DNA of 64,000 bases from Rhodococcus sp. HM1 (GTDB lineage: Bacteria; Actinomycetota; Actinomycetes; Mycobacteriales; Mycobacteriaceae), in NCBI RefSeq assembly GCF_023218075.1, contig NZ_JALPTB010000005.1, positions 104,246 through 168,245 of the forward strand, given 5' to 3'. The translations under genes were made by a program, and so were the position numbers. Shown one piece after another: positions 35,363 through 44,532 of this stretch. Position 1 is the first letter of the stretch. Each line of letters starts with the position of its first letter. The notes beneath the pieces are model-generated. The model had not been told where the DNA came from. It saw nothing but the letters and a program-made list of their open reading frames with translations, and made no database searches.

Positions 35363-37027
35363 ATGTCAGCACCAGCAGATCTGCAGCAGATGGTTCAGCA
35401 GGTCGTCACGACACTCACCGGGCCGGGGGGTCGCTTCGAGATCGCCCCGGAGGAGGTGCGCGGCAACCGAATTCCCGTGGTGCGCAACCGCGACCGTCGG
35501 GTCGGCGACCTGGTTGCCGCGTCGAAGGCCTGGGGCGACCGCGACTATCTCGTCACCGCGGACCGCCGCCTGTCCTTCGCCGAGCACGCCGATGCGGTCG
35601 CCGCCGTGGCCACCGCACTGCGCGAGGACCACGGTGTCGGCAAGGGTGACCGGGTCGGGATCCTCGCCGCGAACTCGCCCGAGTGGGTCGTCACGTTCTG
35701 GGCGGCACAGTGCCTCGGTGCGATCGCGGTCGGTCTCAACTCGTGGTGGACACCGAAGGAGATCGAGTACGGCGTCGGTCTGGTGCGACCGAAGGTGATC
35801 CTCACCGACACCAAACGCGCTGCACTGCTTGCCGATTCGGGACTGTCCGGATTCACGTTGCTCACTGTCGAGGACGACCTGCCGCGCATCGTGGCCGCCG
35901 GCGCCGGCGCGGAACTGCCCACGGCCGACGTGGACGAGGACGACCCGGCGGTCATCCTGTTCACCAGCGGCACGAGCGGACGCCCCAAGGGCGCCGTGCA
36001 CTCGCAGCGGAATCTGCTGGCCGTCGTCGACTACCACCGGTTCTCCGATGCGTTGGTCGCGCACATGTACGGGCGCACCTACGACGACGCCGTGCCGAGC
36101 GACAACCGCTACCTGCTCACGTCCCCTCTGTTCCACATCGCGAGCCTGCACAATCTCGCGGTCCCGCGACTGGCGACGGGCAGCGCCGTGATCATGACCG
36201 AGGGCGGTTTCGACGTCGACAAGGTCTTCGGCCTGATCGAACGCGAACGGGTCACCAACTGGGGAGCGGTTCCGACGATGGCCGCGCGCATGCTCGAACA
36301 CCCGGACACCGACCGTTACGACCTGTCGTCACTGACCGCGTTCGCGCTGGCGTCGGCGCCGTCGTCGCCGGAGTTCAAGCAGCGGCTCCGCGCGAAGTTC
36401 CCGTTCGCGCAGCAGGCACTGGTGGACAGCTACGGCCTGACCGAGTGCAGCACCGCCATCGCGGTCGCCACCGCACCCGAACTCGAGGCGTTCCCAGGCA
36501 CATTGGGCCGCCCGATCATGACTGTGGCGCTCGAGATCCGCGATCCCTTCGGGGAGGTGGTGCCCGACGGTATCGAGGGCGAGATCTGCGTCCGCAGTCC
36601 GTTCGTGATGCTGGGGTACTGGGAGGACGAGACGGCGACCACCGCCGCCCTCACGTCCGACGGATGGTTGCGCACCGGCGACTACGGCATCGTCGAGGAC
36701 GGCCGGTTGCGGTTGGCCGGCCGCCGTTCGGATCTGATCCTGCGCGGCGGAGAGAACGTGTATCCCACCGAGGTCGAACAGTGCCTCGAAGAACATCCCG
36801 CAGTGCACGAATGCGCGGTCATCGGTGTCGATCACGAGGATCTGGGCCAGGAGGTCGCCGCGGTCGTGGTGCTGCGGGCCGGTCACGATGCGAGCGAGGA
36901 CGACCTGCGCGAGTTCTGCCGCGAGCGCCTCTCCTACTACAAGGTTCCCTCGCAGTGGCGGATCACTCGTGATCTGTTGCCTCGCAACGCAACCGGAAAG
37001 GTTCTGCGGCGCAACGTGACCGTCTGA
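35363..37027 (+). CDS. Acyl-CoA synthetase (AMP-forming)
   Basis: A 554-residue ANL-superfamily ligase. Core motifs are [63 protein letters not shown], and the catalytic Lys in ATGKVLRRN near the C-terminus. The ATG at 35363 is preceded by GGAAGGG. It ends at a dispersed hairpin and faces a convergent IclR gene. It may act with the amidohydrolase beyond it on an aromatic or branched acid, but this is only positional. Confidence 0.92.
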   Translation: MSAPADLQQMVQQVVTTLTGPGGRFEIAPEEVRGNRIPVVRNRDRRVGDLVAASKAWGDRDYLVTADRRLSFAEHADAVAAVATALREDHGVGKGDRVGILAANSPEWVVTFWAAQCLGAIAVGLNSWWTPKEIEYGVGLVRPKVILTDTKRAALLADSGLSGFTLLTVEDDLPRIVAAGAGAELPTADVDEDDPAVILFTSGTSGRPKGAVHSQRNLLAVVDYHRFSDALVAHMYGRTYDDAVPSDNRYLLTSPLFHIASLHNLAVPRLATGSAVIMTEGGFDVDKVFGLIERERVTNWGAVPTMAARMLEHPDTDRYDLSSLTAFALASAPSSPEFKQRLRAKFPFAQQALVDSYGLTECSTAIAVATAPELEAFPGTLGRPIMTVALEIRDPFGEVVPDGIEGEICVRSPFVMLGYWEDETATTAALTSDGWLRTGDYGIVEDGRLRLAGRRSDLILRGGENVYPTEVEQCLEEHPAVHECAVIGVDHEDLGQEVAAVVVLRAGHDASEDDLREFCRERLSYYKVPSQWRITRDLLPRNATGKVLRRNVTV

Positions 37028-37041
37028 CCGCCCCCTCCCCT

Positions 37042-37083
37042 CGTGCGCGTTTTCGGTAGCTCCCGCTACCGGAATCGCGCACG
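37042..37083. repeat. Dispersed hairpin repeat, copy 3 (overlaps the end of the IclR gene)
   Basis: CGTGCGCGTTTTCGGTAGC pairs with GCTACCGGAATCGCGCACG with 2 mismatches around a TCCC loop. The right arm encodes the last residues and TAG of the convergent IclR gene, so the repeat has been absorbed into coding sequence. Confidence 0.8.
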
Positions 37084-37881
37084 GCGGGCGGGGTCGCCGG
37101 ACATCGGATACAGCGCTCGGGTGATCTCCCGGGCCGCCGCGGCCACGAGCGGCCCGAGCCGGTGGGGGTCGACGACCTGCTCCGCGCCGCACAGCGAGAT
37201 GCCCGCGACCGGACCGTCCGTACCGAGTACCGCGGCACCGACACAGCCGACACCCGGCACCGATTCACCGCTCTCGAACGCCAGTCCGCCCCGCTCGCGG
37301 ATTCGCTCGAGTTCGCGGCGCAGAACGTCCGGATCGGTGATCGTGCGGTCCGTGCACATTCGGATCCCGCCCTCGAACAAGCCGGCCAGGGATTCGTCGG
37401 GCAGCCACGCGAGCATCGCTTTCCCGCCGGCGTTGGCATGGGCCGGCCGGCGACCGCCGACGCGGGTGGGAAGGGCCGCGGCGAGCCGGCCGCCGACCTT
37501 GTCGAGGTAGACGCTGTCGGCCCTGTCGAGGACCGTCAGGTGCGCGACGGTGCCGGTCTGCAGCGCCATGCGGTGCAACACCGGTGCCGCCGCGGCACGG
37601 AGCCGGTCATGCCCCGGTACGACGTCGGTACCTCTGCTGCGACGCCCGAGCCGGTAGCCGAGAGGGGCCCGGTCGATCCACTCGAGCCGGACGAGCTGGT
37701 CGAGAATGCGGTGCACCGTCGATCGCGGCAGCCCGGTACGCAGCTCCAGGTCTTCGAGGGACAGCTGGGCGGTCCGGCTGTCGAACGCGTCGAGGATCCA
37801 CGTCATGCGCGCGATCATCGATTGGGGTTCGTCTCGCCTCGGCGCTGTCGACGACCCGACGGGCCGATCCACGACGGTCAC
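37066..37881 (-). CDS. IclR-family transcriptional regulator
   Basis: A 271-residue regulator. The N-terminal winged HTH contains LSLEDLELRTGLPRSTVHRI (residues about 35-60); the effector domain includes AHANAGGKAMLAWLPDE and GVGCVGAAVLGTDGPVAGIS. The GTG at 37881 follows GAGGTGG. Its last codons and stop lie inside a dispersed hairpin repeat shared with the convergent acyl-CoA ligase gene. Likely targets are the ligase and the amidohydrolase upstream. Confidence 0.92.
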   Translation of the reverse strand: MTVVDRPVGSSTAPRRDEPQSMIARMTWILDAFDSRTAQLSLEDLELRTGLPRSTVHRILDQLVRLEWIDRAPLGYRLGRRSRGTDVVPGHDRLRAAAAPVLHRMALQTGTVAHLTVLDRADSVYLDKVGGRLAAALPTRVGGRRPAHANAGGKAMLAWLPDESLAGLFEGGIRMCTDRTITDPDVLRRELERIRERGGLAFESGESVPGVGCVGAAVLGTDGPVAGISLCGAEQVVDPHRLGPLVAAAAREITRALYPMSGDPARRARFR

Positions 37882-38008
37882 ACCCCCACCTCGCCTTCTG
37901 TGTTCCCCACCACACTGAAATTGATTCCTGCACGGTAGCGGGTGCGGCGGCGAAAGGGAATAGCGCCCGGTCGGGACCACTGCTCCCCGGGGCCGGACAG
38001 GACCGGCG

Positions 38009-38884
38009 TCAGGCGATGCCGAACAGGGTGGCCGCGTTGTCGTGACACACCGCGCGCAACCACGCGGAATCCGGGGCCACCCGCTCGAGCGATTCGAGCT
38101 GGTGCACGTACCCGTAGGGGATGTTCGGAAAGTCGCTGCCCAGCAGAATCTTCGAACGCAGCTCGCCGAGTCGCGGCAGCTCGCCCACCGGGAAGGGGGC
38201 ATCCTCCTCGGCGAAGTCGGTGAACGCCATGGTCGTATCCAGATACACCCGCGGATACCGCTCCGCGAGATCGAGGAAATCGACGTACTCGGGCATCCCC
38301 ATGTGCGCGATGATCAGGGTCAGATCCGGGAACCGTTGCAGCAGAGACACAATCGGTTTCGGTCCGGTGTGGGTTCCCGGCGCCGGGCCGGATCCGCAGT
38401 GGATGACCGTCGGCACGCCCGAGTCGGCGAGCATCCCCCACACCGGGTCGAGCAGCGGGTCGTTCGGGTCGTAGTCACCGACCTGGATGTGCGACTTGAA
38501 CACCCGGACGCCGTCGGCGAGCGCGGCGGCCACGTAGTCCGCGACACCCGGCTCCGGATAGAACGTCGCCGTGTGCAGACAGTCGGGGGTGCGGGCGGCG
38601 AACTGCGCGGACCACACGTTGAGCCACGCCGCCATCTCGGGGCGATGCGGATACAGCATCGAGGTGAACCGGGAGACGCCGAACGACCGCAGCGTCGCCA
38701 CCCGCTCGTCCTCGTCGTGCCGGTAGGTGATCGGCCAGGGACGGCCCACGAGCGGACCGGCCGCGTCGAAGTACTTCCACACCTTGTCCATCACATTCGC
38801 AGGCATGAAGTGGGTGTGCACGTCGATGAGAGAGGCCAGTCCGTGTTCGTACCGGAATCGACCGATCCGTTCCGCTTCGTCCAT
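38009..38884 (-). CDS. Amidohydrolase-2 family hydrolase/decarboxylase
   Basis: A 291-residue TIM-barrel metal enzyme. Metal ligands are the HxH motif in IDVHTHFMP, His in TVIHCGSGPAPG, His in IIAHMGMPEY and Asp in LLGSDFPNIPYG. This group includes aromatic decarboxylases (ACMSD, gamma-resorcylate) and lactone hydrolases; the substrate is not assigned. The ATG at 38884 is preceded by TACGGT at a 6-nt gap, so it is probably leaderless. It is transcribed toward the IclR gene, 127 nt apart, and away from the siderophore operon. Confidence 0.9.
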   Translation of the reverse strand: MDEAERIGRFRYEHGLASLIDVHTHFMPANVMDKVWKYFDAAGPLVGRPWPITYRHDEDERVATLRSFGVSRFTSMLYPHRPEMAAWLNVWSAQFAARTPDCLHTATFYPEPGVADYVAAALADGVRVFKSHIQVGDYDPNDPLLDPVWGMLADSGVPTVIHCGSGPAPGTHTGPKPIVSLLQRFPDLTLIIAHMGMPEYVDFLDLAERYPRVYLDTTMAFTDFAEEDAPFPVGELPRLGELRSKILLGSDFPNIPYGYVHQLESLERVAPDSAWLRAVCHDNAATLFGIA

Positions 38885-38890
38885 CCCCCG

Positions 38891-38896
38891 ACCGTA
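38891..38896 (-). promoter_or_regulatory. Leaderless -10 element for the amidohydrolase gene
   Basis: On the reverse strand TACGGT is followed by six bases (CGGGGG) and the ATG at 38884. The G run could also act as a ribosome site. Confidence 0.5.
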
Positions 38897-38998
38897 CCGA
38901 TCCGCCCCGGGAACCGACCGCGCGCACTCCCCACCGAGAGACGGCGCTTCCAGAAAATCCAAAATTGAACTTTTACTTGTAGTGTCCTGAACAAATAG

Positions 38999-39017
38999 GT
39001 AGGTAAGCCTAGGGTAA
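38999..39017. promoter_or_regulatory. IdeR/DtxR iron box
   Basis: GTAGGTAAGCCTAGGGTAA matches 15 of 19 positions of the DtxR/IdeR consensus TWAGGTWAGSCTWACCTWA; the left half is near perfect. It lies 59 nt before the siderophore-binding protein gene, so Fe2+-IdeR should repress the operon. Confidence 0.8.
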
Positions 39018-39075
39018 ACTCCCGTCCGCTGCGGCGCCGTGCCGCTCACCTGAAGCAGAACTCGAGGATCACCGC

Positions 39076-40068
39076 ATGAAAGCCACCCGCATGTATCGGC
39101 GCGCCGCTGTCGGCGCATTGGCTGTAGTCGCTCTGGCCGGCTGCTCGACCTCCACGACGGACTCGTCCGAGGACACCGCCGCAGCGACGATCACGGTCGA
39201 GGACAACTTCGGTGAACAGACCGTGACCGTGCCGCCGAAGTCGGTCGTGGCCACCGACAACAGCACGTTCGAGACCCTCGACACCTGGGGTGTGAAGCTC
39301 TCGGCGGGCGCCGTGAGCTTGATGCCCAACACCATCGGCTTCACGCAGGACGACAGCATCGTCAACCTGGGCAGCCACCGCGAGCCGAATCTCGAGGCCA
39401 TCGTCGCCGTCGAGCCCGACCTGATCATCAACGGCGGTCGTTTCGCTCAGTTCCGCGAGGACTTCCAGCGGCTGGCACCGGACGCCGCCATCGTCGAGGT
39501 CGCGCCGCGCGACGACCAGCCCTTCGACGCCGAGCTCAAGCGCGGCACCACCGTGCTCGGCGAGATCTTCGGCAAGGAGTCCGAGGCGCAGGCCCTCAAC
39601 GACGCACTCGACGCCTCGATCGCGCGGGTGAAGGCCGCCTACTCCCCCGACACGAAGGTCATGGGCCTGATCACCTCGGGTGGCGAGATCGGCTACGTCG
39701 CCCCGAGCACCGGCCGCACCATCGGCCCCATGTTCGACATCCTCGGCCTCACCCCCGCTCTCGAGGTTCCGGAAGGCACCGACAACCACCAGGGCGACGA
39801 CATCTCGGTCGAGGCCATCGCGGCTTCCAACCCGGATCTGATCATCGTGATGGACCGCGATGCCGGCACCGCCACCGGCGCAGCGACCGAGGGCTACCGT
39901 CCCGCAGCGAACATCATCGAGACCACCGAAGCCCTGAAGTCGGTCACCGCGGTCAAGGAGGGCAAGGTTATCTACCTGCCCACCGACACCTACACCAACG
40001 AGAGCATCCAGACGTACACGGAGTTCTTCAATGCTCTCGCGGACCTGCTCGAGCAGCAGAAGTCCTGA
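39076..40068 (+). CDS. Siderophore-binding lipoprotein of an ABC importer
   Basis: A 330-residue periplasmic-type binding protein anchored as a lipoprotein. Its signal ends in the lipobox VALAGC with Cys23. The mature part is a helical-backbone (FecB/FatB-type) fold (VPPKSVVATDNSTFETLDTW, EPDLIINGGRF). This subgroup binds ferric catecholate or carboxylate siderophores such as petrobactin or anguibactin. It is the first gene of a four-gene uptake operon under an iron box. Confidence 0.93.
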   Translation: MKATRMYRRAAVGALAVVALAGCSTSTTDSSEDTAAATITVEDNFGEQTVTVPPKSVVATDNSTFETLDTWGVKLSAGAVSLMPNTIGFTQDDSIVNLGSHREPNLEAIVAVEPDLIINGGRFAQFREDFQRLAPDAAIVEVAPRDDQPFDAELKRGTTVLGEIFGKESEAQALNDALDASIARVKAAYSPDTKVMGLITSGGEIGYVAPSTGRTIGPMFDILGLTPALEVPEGTDNHQGDDISVEAIAASNPDLIIVMDRDAGTATGAATEGYRPAANIIETTEALKSVTAVKEGKVIYLPTDTYTNESIQTYTEFFNALADLLEQQKS

Positions 40069-40147
40069 TTCTCGTCTCGTCCTGTCACCCCGCGGGCCCG
40101 CCCGCGGGGCACAGGCACAAGTGCACTACGGAAGACGACGGCACCAC

Positions 40148-41128
40148 ATGAGCGTTACGACAGCTCCCACCCGCAGCAAAGGGCGCCTGTTCGACTGGAA
40201 ACTCCTCCTGGGCATCCTCGGCGTCGGCGTCCTGCTGACCCTGTCGCTGTTCACGGGGGTCTACGACATCTTCGGCGGCGAACAGGGCTGGGAGATGTTC
40301 GAGATCACTCGCATCCCCCGAACCATCGCGCTGGTTCTCGCCGGTGCCGCGATGGCGATGTCCGGACTGGTGATGCAGTTGCTCACCCAGAACCGATTCG
40401 TGGAGCCGACCACCGCCGGCACCACGGAATGGGCCGGCCTCGGCCTCATCCTCATGCTGATCCTCGTGCCCGACGCGGGTCTCATGCCCCGGATGATCGG
40501 CGCCATCGCCGCCGCGTTCGTCGGAACCATGATCTTCTTCCTGTTCCTGCGCCGGGTAGCGTTGTCGTCCTCACTGATCGTGCCGATCGTCGGGATCATG
40601 CTCGGCGCAGTCGTCGGCTCCATCACCACCTACCTGGCCCTGGCCACCGACACGCTCCAGAGCCTCGGCGTGTGGTTCGCCGGCAGCTTCACCTCGATCC
40701 TGCGCGGGCAGTACGAGGTGCTGTGGATCGTGGCGCTCGTCGCGATCGCGATCTTCGTCGTCGCCGACCGCTTCACCGTCGCCGGCCTCGGTGAGGACGT
40801 GGCGACCAACGTCGGGTTGAACTACAACCGCCTCATCCTCCTGGGTACGGGCCTCATCGCGATCGCCACCGGCGTCGTGACGGTCGTCGTGGGGAACCTG
40901 CCGTTCATCGGGCTCATCGTGCCCAACATCGTCTCGATGTTCCGCGGCGACGACCTGCGCAGCAATCTGCCGTGGGTGTGCCTGCTGGGCATCGCCATCG
41001 TGACGGTGTGCGATCTCATCGGCCGGACGATCATCGCGCCGTTCGAGATTCCGGTGTCCCTCATCCTCGGTGTGGTCGGCGCCGTCGTGTTCATCGCCCT
41101 TCTGCTGCGGAGCCGCCGCCATGCTTGA
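40148..41128 (+). CDS. Iron-siderophore ABC permease 1 (FecCD family)
   Basis: A 326-residue permease with about 9-10 membrane segments. It starts at ATG 40148. Conserved pieces are RIPRTIALVLAGAAMAMSGL, then NRFVEPTTAGTTEWAGLGL, and the NLPFIGLIVPNIV loop near the ATPase contact. It is of the FatD/CeuB-like subgroup that works as a heterodimer with a second permease. Its end overlaps the next gene by 8 nt. Confidence 0.92.
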   Translation: MSVTTAPTRSKGRLFDWKLLLGILGVGVLLTLSLFTGVYDIFGGEQGWEMFEITRIPRTIALVLAGAAMAMSGLVMQLLTQNRFVEPTTAGTTEWAGLGLILMLILVPDAGLMPRMIGAIAAAFVGTMIFFLFLRRVALSSSLIVPIVGIMLGAVVGSITTYLALATDTLQSLGVWFAGSFTSILRGQYEVLWIVALVAIAIFVVADRFTVAGLGEDVATNVGLNYNRLILLGTGLIAIATGVVTVVVGNLPFIGLIVPNIVSMFRGDDLRSNLPWVCLLGIAIVTVCDLIGRTIIAPFEIPVSLILGVVGAVVFIALLLRSRRHA

Positions 41129-42179
41129 AACCTCGACCCCGCACGCCGACATCACCGCGGCGCCCGCGCCCGCGGGGGGCTCCACGTCCGACGCCTTTCC
41201 CGATGCCAAGTCGCGGCGCCGCTACTGGATCCTCCTCGCCACGCTGGCCGTCCTCTCGTGCCTGTTCGCCGCCGGAACGCTGGTGTGGGACAACCCCATG
41301 CCGTTCGGCAGCGCCGGCTTCTGGCGGATCACCGAGATGCGAGCGACCAGCCTGATCGTCATCGCGATCGTCGTCGTGTGCCAGGCCACCGCCACCGTCG
41401 CGTTCCAGACCGCGACGAACAACCGGATCATCACGCCGTCGATCATGGGGTTCGAGTCGCTGTACGTGGCGATCTCCACCGCCGCCGTGTACTTCCTCGG
41501 CGCCACGGGTGTGGTTGCGCTCCAGGGCACCCCGCAGTTCATCCTGCAGATCGCGCTGATGGTCGTCTTCTCGCTGATGCTCTACGGATGGCTGCTCTCG
41601 GGCAAGTACGGCAACCTGCAGGTCATGCTGCTCGTCGGCATCGTCCTCGGTGGCGGGCTCGGCTCCGTCTCGACCTTCATGCAGCGACTGCTCACCCCGA
41701 GCGAGTTCGACGTCCTCACCGCCCGGCTCTTCGGGTCGGTGTCCAACGCGGACGCCGACTACCTGCCGATCGCGATTCCCCTGTGCGTCGCGGCCGCGGT
41801 CGCGTTGTGGTGGCGTGCACGCAGACTCAACCTCGTCGCGATGGGCCGGGACGTCACCACCAACCTCGGGCTCGATCATCGCCGCGAGATCATGATCGTG
41901 CTGTTCCTCGTGTCCGTCCTCATGGCGGTCTCGACCGCGCTCATCGGCCCCATGACCTTCCTGGGCTTCCTCGTCGCCACGCTGGCGTACCAGTTCGCGA
42001 ACACCTACGACCACCGCTACGTGTTCCCCGTGGCTGTGCTCACGGGATTCACGGTTCTCACCGGGGCCTACTTCGTCCTGAAGAACATCTTCTACACCGA
42101 GGGCGCCGTGTCCATCATCATCGAGGCCGTCGGCGGATCGGTGTTCCTCTTCGTCATCCTCCGAAAGGGCAGACTGTGA
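41121..42179 (+). CDS. Iron-siderophore ABC permease 2 (FecCD family)
   Basis: A 352-residue permease, partner of the previous one. A polar N-terminal tail of about 50 residues comes first, then 9-10 membrane segments, with NNRIITPSIMGFESLYVAIS and the ATPase-contact loop GPMTFLGFLVATLAY. It starts at ATG 41121, within the end of permease 1, and its TGA overlaps the GTG of the ATPase gene, so the three are translationally coupled. FatC/CeuC-like. Confidence 0.92.
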   Translation: MLETSTPHADITAAPAPAGGSTSDAFPDAKSRRRYWILLATLAVLSCLFAAGTLVWDNPMPFGSAGFWRITEMRATSLIVIAIVVVCQATATVAFQTATNNRIITPSIMGFESLYVAISTAAVYFLGATGVVALQGTPQFILQIALMVVFSLMLYGWLLSGKYGNLQVMLLVGIVLGGGLGSVSTFMQRLLTPSEFDVLTARLFGSVSNADADYLPIAIPLCVAAAVALWWRARRLNLVAMGRDVTTNLGLDHRREIMIVLFLVSVLMAVSTALIGPMTFLGFLVATLAYQFANTYDHRYVFPVAVLTGFTVLTGAYFVLKNIFYTEGAVSIIIEAVGGSVFLFVILRKGRL

Positions 42180-42934
42180 TCGAACTCAAGAGTGTCCGTA
42201 AGGATTACAACAGTGAGGTGTCGATCGGCCCGGTCGATCTGCAGATTCCGGCCGGGGGCATCACCGCTCTGGTCGGCCCCAACGGAGCAGGCAAGTCGAC
42301 ACTGCTGACGATCATCGGCCGACTGCTCGGCGCCGATTCCGGATCCATCGAGATCGCCGGATACGACATCGCGCGGACCCCCTCGAAGGACCTGGCCAAG
42401 ATCGTCTCCATCCTGCGTCAGGAGAACCACTTCGTCACCCGGCTGACGGTGCGCCAGCTCGTCGGGTTCGGCCGGTTCCCGCACTCGAAGGGGCGGATCA
42501 CGCAGCGGGATCAGGAGATCATCAGCCGCTCCATCGAGTTCTTCGACCTCGGCCCGCTGGAGAACCGGTACCTGGATCAGTTGTCCGGCGGGCAGCGCCA
42601 GCGCGCCTACGTCGCCATGGTGCTGTGCCAGGACACCGATTACGTCCTGCTCGACGAGCCGCTCAACAACCTGGACATGCGCCATTCGGTGCTCATGATG
42701 CAACACCTGCGCAGGGCGGCCGACGAACTCGGGCGCACGGTGGTCATCGTGCTGCACGACATCAACTTCGCGGCGCACTACGCGGACCGGATCTGCGCGG
42801 TGAAGGACGGCCGCGTCGTCGAGTTCGGCACCTCCGAGGAGATCATGGTCGACGACACGCTCTCGCGCGTGTTCGACACCCCCGTCACCTGTGTCGACGG
42901 GCCCAACGGTCCGCTGGCGGTCTACTACCGCTAG
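42176..42934 (+). CDS. Iron-siderophore ABC ATPase
   Basis: A 252-residue ATPase driving the importer. Walker A is GPNGAGKST, the signature is LSGGQRQRAYVAMVL, Walker B is DYVLLDEPLNNLD, and the H-loop His is in IVLHDINFAAHYAD. The GTG start at 42176 overlaps the permease stop. No siderophore synthesis genes are in the window, so uptake of a siderophore made elsewhere or by other organisms is likely. Confidence 0.94.
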   Translation: MIELKSVRKDYNSEVSIGPVDLQIPAGGITALVGPNGAGKSTLLTIIGRLLGADSGSIEIAGYDIARTPSKDLAKIVSILRQENHFVTRLTVRQLVGFGRFPHSKGRITQRDQEIISRSIEFFDLGPLENRYLDQLSGGQRQRAYVAMVLCQDTDYVLLDEPLNNLDMRHSVLMMQHLRRAADELGRTVVIVLHDINFAAHYADRICAVKDGRVVEFGTSEEIMVDDTLSRVFDTPVTCVDGPNGPLAVYYR

Positions 42935-42960
42935 AGCGGGCCGGTTGGTACAGCCCCGGA

Positions 42961-43497
42961 TCAGAACAGCGTCAGCTCCGTGTCGTCCGTACCGCGCGCG
43001 GCCACGGGCTTGACGACGTGCCGCACCGACCGGGGCACCTCGATCGGACCCGGACGGGCGGCGGCCTCGCGCGCGGCGGCCCCGGCGAGCGTGTCGGCCA
43101 CCTCGTTGAAGTGGTTGCCGACGTGCCCGCGCACCCAGCGGAAGCGAACCGGACCCGAGCGCTCCGCGATCTCCTGGTCGATGGCGCGCACGAGTTCGAC
43201 GTTCTTCACCGGCGCGCCGGTGGAGGTCTTCCAGCCCTTGCGCTTCCAACCCGGAAGCCATTCCGAGGCGCACTTGATCGCGTACTGCGAATCGGATTCG
43301 ATGATCATCGGTTCGGAACCGGGATGGGCACGCAGCGCCTCGAGCAACGCGCGCAGTTCGGCGATCTGGTTCGTACCCGACCGCTCACCCCCCGATGCGC
43401 TGGGGCCCTGGTGGTTGACCCACGCCCACCCGATGGCGCCACCGGGATTCCGCAGGCAGGACCCGTCGGTGCTCACGATGATCATGTTGCAGACCAT
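42961..43497 (-). CDS. rnhA: Ribonuclease HI
   Basis: A 178-residue RNase H that removes RNA from RNA-DNA hybrids. Catalytic acids are seen in order: IIVSTDGSC (Asp), NQIAELRALLEAL (Glu), IIESDSQYAIK (Asp) and HFNEVADTLA (Asp); VRGHVGNHFN carries the active-site His loop. A C-terminal tail of about 30 residues is extra. I chose ATG 43497 after GGAAAGG; ATG 43485 would also work. It is divergent from a DNA glycosylase gene (60 nt). Confidence 0.93.
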   Translation of the reverse strand: MVCNMIIVSTDGSCLRNPGGAIGWAWVNHQGPSASGGERSGTNQIAELRALLEALRAHPGSEPMIIESDSQYAIKCASEWLPGWKRKGWKTSTGAPVKNVELVRAIDQEIAERSGPVRFRWVRGHVGNHFNEVADTLAGAAAREAAARPGPIEVPRSVRHVVKPVAARGTDDTELTLF

Positions 43498-43545
43498 AGC
43501 CTTTCCGTCCGACACCGTGGAAACCGATGCGGTCGCCGTGCGAGG

Positions 43546-43551
43546 TACGGT
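43546..43551 (+). promoter_or_regulatory. Leaderless -10 element for the glycosylase gene
   Basis: TACGGT ends 6 nt before the GTG at 43558; no ribosome site is present. Confidence 0.5.
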
Positions 43552-43557
43552 GAACCG

Positions 43558-44493
43558 GTGACCGCGTACGTCGGTGAAGCCACCCCTTTCGACACCCGGG
43601 TCGAGCTGCCGTGGCCCGTCGACGTCGCTCAAACCCTACGCCCGTTGCAGCGCGGACCGTATGACCCCTGTCACCGGCACGTCGCCGATGACGTCTGGCG
43701 CACGTACCGGATGGAGTCCGGGCCCGTCACCTATCGCATCCGTCAGGACGGCCCCACCGGCGCCCGGTGCCTCGCGTGGGGTCCCGGCGCCGAGGAACTC
43801 CTCTCCGCCCTGCCCGCGCTGCTCGGGGCCGGTGACGACGCATCCGGGTTCGCCCCCGAGCATCCGCTGCTGGCCGACGCGCACCGGCGCCTGCCGGGGC
43901 TGCGCATCACCCGCACCGGCCGGGTGTTCGAAGCGCTCGTGCCGGCGATCCTCGAGCAGCGCGTGCACGGCGTCGCGGCGTTCGCGTCGTGGCGTCGTCT
44001 CGTGCTGCGGTTCGGCGACCCGGCGCCCGGCCCGGCACCGCGCGGCATGGCGGTGCCGCCGTCCGCCGACACGTGGCGGCGGGTCCCGTCGTGGGAGTTC
44101 CACAAGGCGAACGTCGACCCCGGCCGCGCCCGCACCGTCGTGCGCTGCGCGCAACTCGGCGACAGCCTCGAGCGCCTCACCGCCGAATCCCCGCAGCAGG
44201 CGCAACGCAAACTGCGGTCGGTGCCCGGCGTCGGCATCTGGACGGCGGCGGAGGTCGCCCAGCGCGCGTTCGGCGACGCCGACGCACTCTCGGTCGGCGA
44301 CTACCATCTCGCGTCCGTCGTCGGATGGTCGTTGCTCGGGCGGCCGCTGGACGACGCGGGCATGGTGGAACTCCTGGAACCGCTACGGCCACACCGCTAT
44401 CGGGTGATCCGGCTGATCACCGAGACCGGTGGTTACCACCGGGTGCCCCGGCGTGGGCCCCGCACCGCGATCACCGACCACCGCCACCACTGA
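43558..44493 (+). CDS. HhH-GPD DNA glycosylase (AlkA-like)
   Basis: A 311-residue base-excision glycosylase. The helix-hairpin-helix is RSVPGVGIWTAAEVAQRAFG, followed by the catalytic Asp in LSVGDYHLASVVG. The N-terminal part (about 1-110) is an AlkA-type beta domain in a divergent form. The family removes alkylated bases such as 3-methyladenine. The GTG at 43558 sits 6 nt after TACGGT, so the transcript is probably leaderless. Confidence 0.9.
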   Translation: MTAYVGEATPFDTRVELPWPVDVAQTLRPLQRGPYDPCHRHVADDVWRTYRMESGPVTYRIRQDGPTGARCLAWGPGAEELLSALPALLGAGDDASGFAPEHPLLADAHRRLPGLRITRTGRVFEALVPAILEQRVHGVAAFASWRRLVLRFGDPAPGPAPRGMAVPPSADTWRRVPSWEFHKANVDPGRARTVVRCAQLGDSLERLTAESPQQAQRKLRSVPGVGIWTAAEVAQRAFGDADALSVGDYHLASVVGWSLLGRPLDDAGMVELLEPLRPHRYRVIRLITETGGYHRVPRRGPRTAITDHRHH

Positions 44494-44497
44494 CATT

Positions 44498-44526
44498 TCG
44501 TTGGTTGCACCAACGATAGGTAGGAT
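44498..44526. promoter_or_regulatory. MarR operator and leaderless promoter
   Basis: TCGTTGGT-TGC-ACCAACGA (44498-44516) is a perfect 8-bp inverted repeat. It is followed at once by the -10 hexamer TAGGAT (44521-44526), 6 nt before the MarR GTG. Autorepression by the MarR protein is the simple reading. Confidence 0.7.
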
Positions 44527-44532
44527 GGACCC

